A DNA stretch of 64,000 bases, taken from contig NC_034438.1 of assembly GCF_002078875.1 (NCBI RefSeq), positions 70,005,459 through 70,069,458 on the forward strand. The letters run 5' to 3'. Of the stretch, positions 22,858 through 36,070 are shown one piece after another (positions within the stretch are counted from its first letter, which is position 1; every line of letters begins with the position of its first letter). Origin of the DNA: Numida meleagris (Eukaryota > Chordata > Aves > Galliformes > Numididae). Both the position numbers and the translations under genes were made by a program. Below the pieces are notes generated by a model, which was not told where the DNA came from, ran no database searches, and saw only the letters and a program-made list of their open reading frames with translations.

Positions 22858-25800
22858 ACCCAGACCCAGGAGGAGATAACTGGAGTGATGGTCACCACCT
22901 GTCCTTCAAGTTCTGGAATGCTGCCTGGCTGCTCCAGCACCCGGTGAGGGCACTGCCAGCCCACTTGCATTCATCTCCTTTCTGCCACTGCCTGTGGCTT
23001 TGAGGCCTAATGCTGCTACAAAGCAAGCTGGAAAATGGGTTTTCATTTCAACACTTTGGGGATTGAGCCCTCCCTTGTACACTGAGCTGCTTGACACAGC
23101 TGATCTAGCACAGGAGTCAACCTTGTTCATATAAGTATGCAGCCAAGAGGTGTGTGCTGTTCTGCTCCCTTTCATACACAACCCCCGGAGAAAGAGAGTC
23201 ACTGCTCTGATCAGAAAAGCAATGTCAGCTTATGTCGCCACTGAAGGTCTGATCCCACTTAGGAAGTCCAAAAGATGCTCATCCCAAGGCTCATCCTAAC
23301 CTTGCACACTGCTCTGCGCACCAAAGCCCTTCCCACAGCATTTTCTCATGGGCTGGGCCACAGCTGGTCCCTGGCTCAAAGACCCCCACCCCAGGCACTG
23401 GTCCCTGGCTCAAAGACCCCCACCCCAGGCACGGTGTGCCCAGCAAGCCCTGTCACCCCTCCCTGCTGGCATATCAGCAGGCCACGGCCTCCTGGGCCTC
23501 CCCTCCCACACTGGGGCCAGCACTGGGTGTGGAGAAAAGCCTATCTCGCAGGGCTGCTGTGCACAAAGCGGCTTTCCAGTGAGCTCATCATGGAGTCAGC
23601 GCCAGAACGAGTGCAAACAGAGCATAAAGGGTTTGCACCCACATGCCAGCCCGATGCAATACATATTTGGTAACCAGGACTGAGGTCCTGATCAAATTCC
23701 TGCTGATTATTGCCCAACCTCTGCTGCAGCACATGAAGTAGGTGAAGGCATGCGGCCTGGTCCACCTATCACACACCATCTTCTGGGACAGCATCTGCAG
23801 TCTGGGACCCCATGAGGTGAAAAGCTTCCCATCTGTCTTGTAATTTGGCAGAAACTGTGTTCAACTCTTTGCTCACTACTGGCCAGGGGCAGGTGAACCT
23901 TCAGAGAGGTTCAGAAAGAAGGAGGAAAGGAAGGAAGGAAGCTCTGATATTGCTGAAGAAAAGCCATAGCACACACCCTGAGATCACCACTTCCATCGGG
24001 AATTGACAGGAGGAACGGTATGGTCCTTCTCCCTTCCCCATATCACAAGATAACACTAGCTGCCCAAATTTAGAGCACTCTACCATCACAGGTGGCCTTG
24101 GGTGACTGTGGTGGCTGGATCTGAATTGCCACCTGAAGCCTGTGGCCCCCAAGCCTGCTAAACCCCACCAGAGAGAAACAAGCACTGACTGGTGCCAATG
24201 TAGAGAGCAGAGCCTGTAATGACTGGGGCATGGAGGGGCTGATGGGGTGTGCGAACTGACCCAGGGCAGATCTCCCGGGGTCAGGGCATTGCTCTTTTGC
24301 TCTGCCCTCATTCCTTCACCACTAGGAAATGGTTCTGTACCAAAATCATGGACTCATCCTTCTTTCTTCCTCCTGCCTTCCTTTGTGTGGTCATCAATGG
24401 AACAGCAATCGCTGCAGGATGGGCATGGTAGGTTTCCAACTCCTGCACTTTATGTCCCAGGGAGCCTGAAACCTGTACACTTTCATCCCAGTCCTGGTTT
24501 TGTCTCAGACAAGTATTCCCTCTGCTAAGCTCCCATTTCCTGTCTGTGAACCAGGGATAAAGTTGTTCCATGTCCTTCCCCATCAAGTTCTGGCACATTT
24601 GGCAGGTGTTAGGTAGGAAACATCTGAATCCAAACCTCAGCACTGACTCATTACCACTCAGGCCCTTAAAACATTCCCGCACAGCGGTCTTTGCTCCCCA
24701 GAACCATTCCCAGCCTTCTAGGCATGGAGCATGGGCGGCACTGTGCCAGAGCAAGAGACTGCACCTTTCCTAAATGGTGCCTGAGGTTCTTCTCCATGTT
24801 ATGGTTCTCATCATGTACTGTTTCTTTGATTTATTTGTCTTATTGTTTGGGGGGGGAGGTGTTGTTTCAAAGCCTAGAGGCTTTCAGGCTCACTATATGT
24901 GGTTGTGTCCCTTTGAGAGAGAGGCAGCAGTAAGACAAGTAAGTCTTTCTGGTTCTATTTTGAGTCAGAATAGAAGATTTGCTACACAAAAGGACGTGGA
25001 ATCAAAGTCTGCTGCCCAAACACCTTTCTTGGCCCAGTGATGGAGGCAAGTTCATGGGCAAGCCAGTTCTCCTGGGCTGCTCCTGTCCTGCCATGCAGGG
25101 CAGCTCTTGTGGAGAAGGACACCAATCTACCCCTGCTGCCATGGCTGGAGCTGAGCTGGTAAAGACCCTCAGCTCCCAGTAATCAGGGCAGGACCGTGGT
25201 GTCCTCGTGACCTCTTTCCACAGCACGGAGGAGGTCACTGGGTTAGCAGAACCACTGGGGAACACGTTGCTCCCCTGTGCTCACTGATGAGCCCAGCAGT
25301 ACACGTAACTCTAAGCACTGAACGGGGCAGGACAGCAACTAGCACTGAACTGGGCACTCTGACCACACTGGCACTGGTGGCAAATGCCACATCCCCTTAA
25401 AGGGCTGCAGCACTACAACAGTGCCTGTCCTGGATCAGTCGGCATCATCTTCCTGAATGGTGCAGGTACGCACTGCAGAGGAGCAAGAGCTGGGCTGTCC
25501 CACCATAAGCTGTGCTGTATGCTGCACCAGGGCTGGGAGACCTTGTGCTCCAGCCGAAATAGCACAGGGCTCTGAGAGGGTCACCAGGCAGCTGCTCCTG
25601 CCAGGAAGGCTTCACTGTGCTTGTCCTGCTCCAAGGACTTCTGGAGTGCTGCTCCATGAAACTCCCAACGCATAAAATGTGCAAACACTTCTCTGAGCAG
25701 GAGCAGAAGTGATGCTGCCCCTGGGCCCCCTTTCTGGCCCAGTGATCTTTAAATGACTGAGTCTCAGCAGAAGGGGCTCAGACGTCTCCTCCCCGTGCCC

Positions 25801-28072
25801 TCCCTCTCCTGTGGCAGTGTGTAGCCCAGGGAGAGTATTGTCCTTGAGAGAGAACTGTGATGGGCTTGAAAAGAGTGCTCTGTGCTTAGGAAGCGGAGCA
25901 AAGGTGCCACCAAGAGAGGGGCTCTGGTGGTTTCAGAGGATGTGGATGTCCACTGCAGATGTGCTCCCAGTGCCCCCCATGGCCCAGCAGAGGCTGGGCC
26001 CATGCACAGTTACTCACACCAAGAAAGACAAGTGCTAGCAGGCAGCTGAAGCAGGAGGTGAGCTAGCAGCTGGAGGCAAAAAAAGCCTCTTCCGGGGGGC
26101 TGGACTGGATTCTGACCAGGGACTGTATATATTCATCAGCGGCTGCATGTCCTCACTCTGCTCATGCTCCACTAGCAGCAGGCTGACAAGTAACTTCTTG
26201 GTAACAAGGATCGATATTCCTCAAATGCAGCCCTGTGGTGATTCATCAGAAGAACCTTTATCTTTGCCTTTCAAAAGCTTTAGTCATTTTAACGAAGAAA
26301 CAATTTCCTGCTTATCAAATGGGCAACTACCCAACATAAACTGCATATGCTGAAAGACAGAGGCTTGTGATCCATCAGTTTATTAAGGGTTATATCCCAG
26401 AGTCAGGAGAATCCCAGGTGGGACACCCGCAGAAGGGTCGGCTGCTAGAGGCATTCCAGTGTCTTTGCAGCAGTATCTCGAGACCTGCAGAGAAGCTGGA
26501 CACAATGGAAGACCTCCAGTGAACTCTTTTGCAAGACTTAGGGCTAGGTTTCTAAATCACTGAGGCATGTCTGAAGGCTTCACTCTGTTCTCCCCACCAC
26601 TGAGCTTTCAGACAATTGTATCCTTGTTACACGCTTACCAAAAAGAAAGGGGGAGATGAAGAAAGAAATGTCAATAGTTTTGTGATTTTGCTTAGAGCCG
26701 CGTTGATGCTGAATAGCACTCAGAGGTAGAAGGGATATCCTGAGCAATGATGTTTGGTCTGCAGGCAGAATCTGTTTCCCATGACAGTGCCTTTCTGAAG
26801 CAGGAATTCCAGCATGAAATAAAACTTGTCGAAGTGGTAAAAGAGGAAGGCTCTATTGTATCCTGCGTGACAGAATAATCCTTCCTCGTGAACAGGCTGC
26901 TGTCGTTTTTCCTCTCCCATCTGCGAATTTTGGCTTCAGTCAACATCATGATTTTCACCAAGTATAAAAGTAAAGTCCTAACGCTTAAAAGCAACGCAGC
27001 CAACCCCGCAGGAACTTCCTGCGGACATGTTCCCTGCTGCAGATTTTCCTGTGCAGACTCTAAAATGTCTGACTGCTTTAAGCTGCAGTAGGGTTCCCCG
27101 TTGGTAGAGATGCTTTACCAAAGGAAACACTTTTCGCATCTCTTTCTGTTCCACTGGCTCCACACTACTCTCCTTTTTTTAGTGCTTTGTTCACGTGCTG
27201 TCATCCTCCCGATTCCTCTTTAAAGCTTTCCTTTTGGGAATACATGTAAAAACCTGCAGACACCAATTCAGACTTACCAGGCGAGCAGTGCTGTCGTGCT
27301 GCTCTCCCTTTCCCCAGCTCCGTGTGCCCTCTGCTTGTTCCACCTTTCTCTCTGTGTTGGTGCTCTGGATTCAGGTGTCTCTGCTCAGCTGAGCCTCTGA
27401 GGTGATGTACCAGTAATCACACACAAATTATTTTTGACACCCCATGTATGGAGCTGAATACATCAAAAGAATCAGGCTTAGCAGGGAAACAGAGCTGTTT
27501 CTTTCCCACATTCCCATTCAAAACCTACTTACTGTCATGCCTATCCCACTTACCTTATTTGTTAGAAAGATACGACCAGCAGCACCCAATGAAAACTGAT
27601 TGTCCCCAGCAGGAGCCCTGGAAGGACCCAGCAGTGTGTGATCAGGGATACCAACAGCCTGGCAAACTGGGAGGGCAGCTGCAGCTCCAGAAACCCATGC
27701 TAGTGCTGGTGACACCCTTGCTTTTTTTTTTTTTTTTTCCAGGTAAATTCCACTCAGATTTGGCTGAGGTGATTTGTTGCAGCCTTTGCACACCAACAGA
27801 GGAATTCCTGATATCCTGCAAAGCTCTGCACCTCCAAATCTGATGACAGCTCTGCACTTTTTGCCTAGCGATTGCTTGCATTTTTGAGACAGAAGAAGCC
27901 TGTCAGTGGAATCAGGGCATAGGTGACTTGGTTACTGGTTCATCAGCAGCTTAAATTTACAGCGTTAAAATTCAGAGTGCTCCTTTTTGAAAGACCGACT
28001 CCAGCTGAAGCAAATGGGCCTGCTGAAAGCTGAAGCGTTTTGCAACCAACAACCATTCGCCTGGTGACACAG
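22858..28072. other. Gene-free DNA with a 34-bp duplication
   Basis: About 5.2 kb without a recognisable gene or transposon, apart from the tandem duplication at 23364-23431 listed separately and a poly-T stretch at 27720-27738. Predicted open frames are below 150 codons and lack family motifs. Confidence 0.5.
23364..23431 (+). repeat. Perfect 34-bp tandem duplication
   Basis: The unit beginning CTGGTCCCTGGCTC and ending CCCCAGGCA occurs twice back to back (23364-23397 and 23398-23431) with no mismatch, which implies a recent duplication. Confidence 0.9.
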
Positions 28073-28155
28073 AGTGGTGAGGCACTGGAACGGGCTGCGC
28101 AGGGAAGTCACCATCCCTGGAGGTGCTCAAGAACCATGGATATGGCTGGCAGTTG
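28073..28155 (+). mobile_element. CR1 fragment
   Basis: GTGAGGCACTGGAACGGGCTGCGCAGGGAAG and the following CATCCCTGGAGGTGCTCAAGAA match the CR1 segment just upstream of its 3' tail. The tail itself is missing, so this is an internal scrap. Confidence 0.65.
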
Positions 28156-28289
28156 TGCTTCCTAGGTGTGTGAGAGGTATGACACACACTGTGCCACTCT
28201 GCCAGTGCCCCCACTTCACCAGCAGCAGCATCTTCAATAGACCTTGGGCTGGTTAGCTCTGGAGTGCTGTACCAAGAACAGATGCCTGC

Positions 28290-28500
28290 TGGATCTGTTT
28301 CAGGAATCGTCAGAAATAGGACGTTACGCCGAGTTTTTTATCAGTAGCTTGCCTTGTCATCCATGTGACAAGCACATCACAGATCTTCAAGGGATACTAA
28401 TTACTCACTTAAATGAGATTAAGTTGAAGATGCTGGCAAAGCCATTTGACGGCTATAATTGCTGTCCTCCTGTTTGCTCAGCGCCTTTAGCTGGAGTTTG
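28290..28500. promoter_or_regulatory. Candidate conserved non-coding segment
   Basis: A repeat-free, moderately AT-rich stretch with densely packed sites (ACTAATTACTCACTTAAATGAG, GCTATAATTGC). The look is that of developmental non-coding elements, but conservation cannot be judged from one genome. Confidence 0.25.
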
Positions 28501-29882
28501 GGCAGGACTGGTGAGAATCCAGGATCACTCACGGGTGTGAGTGTGAGTCACATTTCCCCGGCTTCCTGCATGGCCTCTGCAGATTTCAAGTGCAAGCCAG
28601 GCGGAAAAAGGAGAAAGCTTAAAGCCGCTTCCTCCAACAGAAAATCCTTTATATCGCTGAGGTGTTTCAGCATTCTTGGGGTGGCTCTTGCTTCACTGGG
28701 GTTGTTATGTTAGGTTGTCACGTCGGATCTGCTGGCCACCTTTGCTGCAGTATGAAATCTGCAGCTTCTGCAGTTTCTTTTCAAAGGATGGGGAAGGGAA
28801 AGCAAGCAGTGCCAGATGCCAAAAGACGCAGAGAACCCGTGCTCCCCTGCAGAGCATGCTACGGGGGTAGCCTCATGCAGCACTCGCGTGGCTGCAGTCT
28901 ACAGAAGTAGAACGTCGCACACTGCATCGTAAGAAACGCCAAGCACCATTTTCTTAATAGAGTTACTTCACTCTGACAGAGGTGTCAGGTGATGTGGCAG
29001 GGTGGTGGGATGGAAACGAGTTCCAATTTCCTTCCTGTTGAGACACGGGTCATTTTAAAAGGGGGGGTTTGGTCATGGTAGTGCGATGTAGTGGTAGTGC
29101 TAGCACCCTGAGGGCATCATATGAGTGCACAGCAATGGGACACAGTCTGAGAAGCAGTTCCTAAAATCTGCAGACTTACGCTTTTGGGAGCAGCACAGGG
29201 CCAAACACCACTGGGATCTAACAGGCAGATACATGAAATCCTCAGCATTTGCCCAGCAGTTTGCGACTGGGAAGAGAGGCCTCAGCTGGAAAAACTGAAA
29301 TGTCTGACAGCCTTTCAGAGAGCAAGCAGAAGGGATGACTGCACATGCATGGGTGTGTGTGTGCATAAATTTTCCATTTACATAAGGAGCGCTGGCAAAG
29401 CTCTGTGGGCTTTGAAAGGAGAGAAGCCCAAAAGCTCATATGATGAGCTTCAAGGCCTGCTGGTGGGCAGGCCTTGAATGCATGCAGTGTATTTAGCTTG
29501 TCACTGTCTTATCTGGGGCATATCTGTTATGGGGTGGGAAATACTGAGAAGTAAAAGGCAGCTTGTGCTTGTGATAACATGTAAAATACGAGCCAGGTGG
29601 ATGCATTGAGTACTTCTAGGTGCATTGCCACCCTAATCTTTGCCTTGGGTGCAAAAATCCTGAATTAGAAAAATAACAGAAGGAAAGCATTCTCTTCATT
29701 GAACTCTTTGTAACAACAAGTCTGTGATGAGCAGTCAGAACACAACCTGGGACACAGCAGCCCTGCACTGTGAGCATCCTGCTCCAAGGAAAAAGGAAGA
29801 AAAACCCGGCGTCATGAAACCTTGGGAGAGAATTCGTTGTTTATTGTGTCATGCCTCTGCTGACCTTTTCCTTAGTCTCTTA

Positions 29883-29958
29883 TCATAGAGCCATGGCATC
29901 ACAGAATGGCTTGGGTTGGAAGGGACCTCAAAGATCATCTAGCTCCAACAACAATTTC
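29883..29958 (-). mobile_element. CR1 3' tail fragment
   Basis: ATCATAGAGCCATGGCATCACAGAATGG followed by TTGGGTTGGAAGGGACCTC and AAAGATCATCTAG is an antisense CR1 3' end. The element body to its right is lost or unrecognisable. Confidence 0.8.
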
Positions 29959-31074
29959 TGCCTCTGCAGTGCAGCCATGAGTTGCCCAGGCTTCCTGATT
30001 TTTGTTTTCCCTTCTTATCGTACACACACAGGCCTCAACGTGATATCCCACTGTAAGCTCATCAGGTCCTTCCCAAGTCTATGGACACTTCCAACAATTT
30101 TTTTGCTGTCTGTCCTGCTCTGTCATGTCTGTTCCTGGTTTCCCTGCATCTTGCATGATTCCTCCCACCTGCTGCAGAGCATGGAGAAATTGCTGCTAGC
30201 AGACATCTCATCCAGAGTTATTGGCAGTGACATGGCTGTTCTTCCAAAGATCAGCGGCATGACAGGAACCAAACACCACTAGCATGGATGACATAAACTT
30301 TTTACACGTGGCTGTTGAGTATAGCTGAAGAGCTGTTCACCTTTATGAATCCTAAGCTGCTTTCTGAGAACTCTGTAACAGCTGCCAGAGGACAGTAGCT
30401 GGTAAGGACAGAGAAGAGGAGGCTTTTCCTTCAAAACACTACACTGGGTGCTTTTCTTCTCAGTGCAGGGCATGTGCAAAACTGCATTCATGCCTTTCCC
30501 CAGTGCCCTGGCTCCATCTTCATGGGCACCCCTGCAACTTATCGCTGTTGAAGCAGATGACGTTAGCGTCACATCAGTGGAGGAAGAGGGATCCAGCTAG
30601 CTGTTCTGGAGGCTTACAGAGAGCCATCGTGACAAAGCAGCGAGTTCCTGTCCACAGGACAAGCCCTTAGCAAGTCCTTGGAAGTGCTGAGAAGGATGTA
30701 AGTGCAGTCTGGCTCTTCGTGCTCACGCGTACCCTAATAGCCTTAAGAACAACCCGTGGCTTCCAGATCAGCTAGCAGAATGTGTCAGCTGAGGTTTGTC
30801 TGCACTGCCATGGAGTGGGTGACACCTCCTGTGCAGCAAGCCATGAGTCTTACATTCATGGAGCACAGAGGGCCAGCAGCTGCACTAACTTGTTTACATG
30901 CATGGGAACCAGTGTTCTCATGTGCTGGCCTTAGGCTTGGGTGCATTATCTCTCTGTACTAGATCACAGAAGGATCACTGTGGAATTTCTTGAAGAATCA
31001 CAGAAGCGTTTGTGTCTCATGGTCTTCACTCAACATTCTGCTCAAAGCAAGGCTCACTGAAGCTACGTCATGTT

Positions 31075-31395
31075 GCCCAGGGCCTTGCCCTGTCAATATG
31101 GAGTATCTCCAAGGACAGAGATCCCACCACTTCCTAGTGGCTATCCCAGAGCAGCACCACTCTTGTGAGAAGGCATCTTTTCCCTATGTCCAACCAGCAT
31201 TTTCCCTGCTGTAACCTGTGCCCTTTGCCTCTTGCCCTTCACCTGTGGACCTGTGAGATTAACCTCCCTGTCTTCTCTGTAACTCCATTAGGCAGCAGCC
31301 TGGTACCCCCTTGACCTTCTTTTCTCCAGCCTAAATAACCCCAACACCCTTCTCTTCCACCTCCTACAGTTTACCAGGCAGTGCATACCCTCCAT
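31075..31395 (-). mobile_element. Old CR1 remnant
   Basis: GGAGTATCTCCAAGGACAGAG, CCTGTGCCCTTTGCCTCTTG, and TTCTTTTCTCCAGCCTAAATAACCCCAAC correspond in order to the antisense CR1 3' region (lead-in to the tail, then QGxGLFSLEKRRL-coding sequence). Divergence is high. Confidence 0.6.
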
Positions 31396-33987
31396 TGCAT
31401 CAAAGCCTTCTTTTTTCCCTTGGGCTACCACTTCCTTGTATAGTTTTCTCCTAAGTGTCTTCCTTCAGCAAGAACCTTCCAACAAGGACTGCTCAACATC
31501 TGGCAGCCCAAAAGGACTGTTTCTGACCACCATCAACAAGAAATCATCCTACAGCAGCAGCCTGGAGAATCAGCCAGCACCCACCCATCATGATCAACAG
31601 AAACCTGCTCCAGAGGAACGCTCATGCCAAGAGCAAGCCCATCTAATCTCCTTGATAGATCTCATCTCTACTTTTTCACTTCTGCCCTTCCAGTTCTCCT
31701 CTTTCCAGTGCTTACCTTGGAAGAAGTGCACTGCTCTCGGGGCAGCAGACTGCATCACCTCCCTGAGAACACTTTGTCCTCAGGTGCTTCTCTTCCCAGT
31801 CCTCACTCAGATGAGTCCTTGAGTGGTTAAGTGTGGATTCCAGCCTCCTTGTGAGAGCACAGCTAAGCAGGCATTTCACTGGTAACAGAGTGTGCATCAT
31901 GCCAGAAAGGAGAAGGCCCTTGAGTTTGTTGCAGCAGTGGAGCGTGCAGATTTCTGGGGGCTCTCTACTGTGCTTGCCTACCAAACATGCTGTGGCCTCA
32001 GGTGCATACAGCTCTTATCTCAGTCATCTTAGAAGGCAATGAAAGACACAGCTCTTCTGAGGCAGTAAGGTCACTCAAAGAACAACTGTTAACAGCCTTT
32101 GTCTAGAGCTGCTTGTCCAGGAAAAAAGCAGAAAATGAATGCGTGTTACTGAATGGGCGAACGTCTGATTTCAACATTCATCCTCTTGAGAGCAACTCCA
32201 GTGCCCACTGGAATCACTGGAAACACTAAATCACCTGGAGCAAGCCCCAAAGCCCATTGTGCTGAGACACTACAGTGCACCATCCCAGCGTGTCCTGGTG
32301 GCTTGGCAACCTGGCCACTGCAAAAGTTGCATGCCCAATTCGGTAGTGCCACTCCTGTGGCCAAAACCTGCCAGGCACAACGCTGGGAAAACCTGAGAAA
32401 GAGATTTTCACGTGGAAACTACCCTTTTTCATCAGTTTGGGATTTCTAAGCTGATCGCTTTTTTTGTGTTGATTTTCTCAGAAATGAAAACGCCCGAACA
32501 TTCAGTGATTGGATCCCACGTGACTAATGGGATCTTGTGGGTGGTAGGATAATATGAACAGGGAAATAGGAATGCTCTGCAGCGTGTTGCAGATGCTTGA
32601 GATGCAGGGCTGTAACAGGCTTACTGCACATGCTGCAAAGATGATGCTGGACCTCAGCACGCTGCAGACGAGGACAGCTTTTCTGAGTTCCCAACTCTCT
32701 TTCCACCTTCCTATGCTTTTTGTTTTGTGCCTGCAGGAATGGTGTTTTTTTAAGGTTTTGCTTTTTTTTTTTTTTTTTTTTCTGAAGAGGCCTTGAAAAC
32801 TCAGAAGCGTAGATCTTTCTAAACTTTCCAGTTAAATATTTACTGTCCCAGACAGAAAACGCTTCATTCATCAGTTGTCTGAATGCCCCCACCTGGAAAA
32901 GAAGCACTGAGCCCCAGAAATCCTTCAGCAAACAAATTCCTTCTCATTACCGACTCCGTGGGCATGACTGCTCTCAGGAAACTTGAAAGTCAAGCTACTC
33001 AAAAGTGCTGCCCATACATGTTTACCTTGGACTCTGGCTTCTCTCTTCAGACGAAATCAGGTACTTTTTGTCTGGTTTGTCTAAACAAGTACAGCTGAGG
33101 AACAAATGCTGGAGAATTCCTTGTGTTCCGCTCTTGCTAACCATGGGTTTCTGACACGCATTTCTGCAGGCTTCTTGCAAACTCCAGGTCAACCAGTCAC
33201 ATCACTTATTCCACAGCAACATACCAACAACAGAAATGTTGGCGTATCTTCTTATGCTTACTGCACCTTATTTTTACTCCCTGCTTCAGTTTTCTGGAGA
33301 GCTGACAACTGCAAAAACTTGCTTTGGACCCAAGGCCAGGGAGCAGGCTGTCCATGATGGGCAGTGTCTGTGGCAGCAGGTATTCCAGGCCCTCAAACTT
33401 CAGCTACGCCCCTCTGAGAGACCATAACATTGAGTTTTGTGTGCACCTCTATGCAACAAGAAGAGATGAAAGCTGAAATTGGTGTGTCTGGTTAAAAGCA
33501 CCCATCAGTGAGCCTGCAAGCTGCAAGTGCACCACGGTGAGCATGAAATGCTGCACAAACAGGTAGCAGGTACAGCAAAATTTCAAAGGCTGACACCGTC
33601 AGAGTTACGTCCTTGCTCTATGACTGTATATGTGAACTTTGCCAAATGCCCAGAAACAAGCCTGTGCTCCCTGGCGCTAAGCAGACCCACCTCACCGAGA
33701 TCAGCTCTGCTTTTCTCTCTTAGTGACTGCACATTTCAGCCCTCAGGTACTAAATTGTATTAACGTCCATCAGGGAGCCACAGAGAGAGGCAAGATAATG
33801 CAGATTTGTACCTGATACAGCCATGCTGTTGGTGTGGCAGGAGTAACCCTTGGAAGAGATCAGGCCTGCAGATGTTGCAGCATTGCTCAACAGTTGTAGT
33901 AAGGAACTTGTGCCTGTGCTGGGAAGCCCCAGATACATGGTGACACTGCTAGCAAATAGCCATTTCCCTGAGCCAGACAGATTTCTA

Positions 33988-34077
33988 GGAAGGGGAAGGG
34001 GAAGGGAAGTTGAAGAAAAGGGAAGGGAAGGGAATAGGGGAGGGAATAGGGGAGGGAAGGAGGAAGGAAAAGGAAAA
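33988..34077 (+). repeat. Purine-rich GGGAA repeat
   Basis: GGGGAAGGGGAAGGGAAG units followed by GGGAATAGGGGAGGGAATAGGGGA. It is low-complexity DNA resembling the array at 7974-8066. Confidence 0.85.
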
Positions 34078-34344
34078 GCAAAGTTGATTAATAAAAGGAG
34101 AGAAGGACATGTCTAACAGAAGTACAGTGTGCTTTATTTACGTATTGGTTTAGTGCTGACATAGGAAGAGCCTGGTCTTCCAGCTGAAGCTGATGCCTGA
34201 GTCCCAGGATGTACTTCTACCTCTAACCAACCTCTGACTTGGTTGAGGCCCAAACTGCACTCACCGGCTGACCACAAGCTCCCACACTGCCCACTCTTCC
34301 TGAAGTGAGCTCAGTGCAAGGCCATGGAGGTGGTCATGATGCAT

Positions 34345-34450
34345 CTGAGGAGAGATGGAAGGAACCAGGATTCTTCAGCCTGGAGGGGATTTGTTCCAGG
34401 TAAGACCTAATTGCAGATGTCCACCATCTTACAGGTCGTTACCAGCATCC
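34345..34450 (+). repeat. Possible degraded CR1 fragment
   Basis: CTTCAGCCTGGAGGGGATTT and GTAAGACCTAATTGCAGATGTCC resemble the CR1 segment that encodes the end of the reverse transcriptase, with many mismatches. It may be a chance match. Confidence 0.35.
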
Positions 34451-35439
34451 TCTCAGAGGTGCAAAGGGTTTCTGTTTCTGTTTGAGTAAAGCCTGCAACT
34501 CCCAGTTGTCAATCATGTCTTACAAATGAATTTCTCAGTAATCCTGAGGATTATTAATGTAACCCCGGGTTTTACTTGCATGAATGCCACGTGTAAGACT
34601 TGCACTTAATCGAAAAACTAAGCAAAACTCAGCAGCACAATGTTTATTATTTAGCCTCCAACAGTATCTGACAGGTGGACACACAAGATTTCCACCTCTA
34701 CTTCTTCAGCTGTTCTGATACAGCATCTTCTCCAACACTGTGTATCTATTTAAGAGAAGGATTCACATAGGCAGGCAATTATCTGTGTGTTGCTAGTGGG
34801 AAGAAAGGCCATTTGCCAAACCTAAACTGCCATTTTTGGCCATCTTCTGGTATAACGACACTGCTTGTTTCAATTTCATTTCACATCTGCCCGGCTGCAA
34901 AAGTGAAGTTTTGCCTCTTTGACCTCCTTTTGATCTCTGTGTAGAGAATCTCTGCATACCATCTCCTGTTGGTAAGTCCCAACCTTACCTGAGTACAGGC
35001 CTTCTGGATATGGTGTAAGAAGCTGCATTTCTTAGTGATTGTTGCTATTAGTTGTTCTCTTGACTGTCAGTAATGACTATTCTTTTAACCTTCTTCTGCT
35101 GCTTCTTTTTGTGTTTTCACACATAATTTCCATTCATGCTTCATTCAGATAAATACCTAAGATTTCTGTTATGACCTGTACAGTGCCAGAACATTATACA
35201 CAGAAAGCATCCTCTGTTACAGAGGCTATTAAATTATGTGTAAAGCTTTTTTCCTCCTCCTTTTTTTTCCCCCAGAAATGAAGAATATCCAAAGGAAAGC
35301 GCAAAGCTGGTGGAAACAGAGTAAGACCAGTCAAAACTAATTATCTGTCTCAATTTTAGTCATTCTGAGAGAGTTTTGCAGAATGTAATGAAAGGAACTG
35401 ACAATGATTTACACCAGAAGGCAGCAGTGCAGGTCCCCA
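34451..35439. other. Gene-free AT-rich DNA
   Basis: About 1 kb without genes or recognisable repeats. It ends with a T-rich stretch at 35240-35275. Confidence 0.45.
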
Positions 35440-36070
35440 GTGCAACCTAGCTCCAACAGGGCTCACAACAAAGATAGATGAGGTTCCCGCTGAGTACTGA
35501 GTTTCTCCAAAGGTGGAGACCCCACCATCTCTCTGGACTCTTTCCCAGGTTTACACTTCCCTTGTTAGGAAGATGTGTCACTGTTTTCTGAAAATCTCTC
35601 TTAAACTGGAGGTTCCCAAAGTGGACTCTGTCTAGAGGTAACCTGATGAGCATCAAGAAGCAGTGGGAAAGCCTCCATAACTTGCAGGGATCACCCAGAC
35701 CCTGGTCAGCCACTGAGGCCACAGAGTCCTCGGATACCACGTGTGCTGGCTGTCCACCAGGGCTGCAGAGCTGTGCTCCAGGTGGCTGCCAGAAGCCCAT
35801 TTCTGCAGCCTGCTGAGGTCCCTCTGAAGGGCAGCACTCCCTTCCAGCATATGCAATGCTCCTCCAGTTCGGTACCATCCCCAGTGCCCTCCATCCCCTC
35901 TTCTAGTCTGTTGGTGAAGATGTTGAAAAATCTTGGCCAGGTATTGAGACCTGAGAAGTAGCACTTGTCAGTGGTTGCCAGCCAGATGTTGGATGATGGA
36001 GCACCACCCTTGGAGATGATGGACCCTCCAGTTTTCCAGCCCCTGTTGCAGTTCATCTGTGAGGTCTGTA
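35440..36070 (-). mobile_element. Old CR1 LINE fragment
   Basis: The plus strand shows the antisense pattern: GTCCACCAGGGCTGCAGAG, GGTCCCTCTGAAGGGCAGCACTCCCTTCCAG, CCATCCCCTCTTC, TTGGTGAAGATGTTGAAAAAT (antisense of the FNIFIDD-type coding), and CTTGGAG. The 3' tail on the left is degraded. The reading frame is broken many times. Confidence 0.65.
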
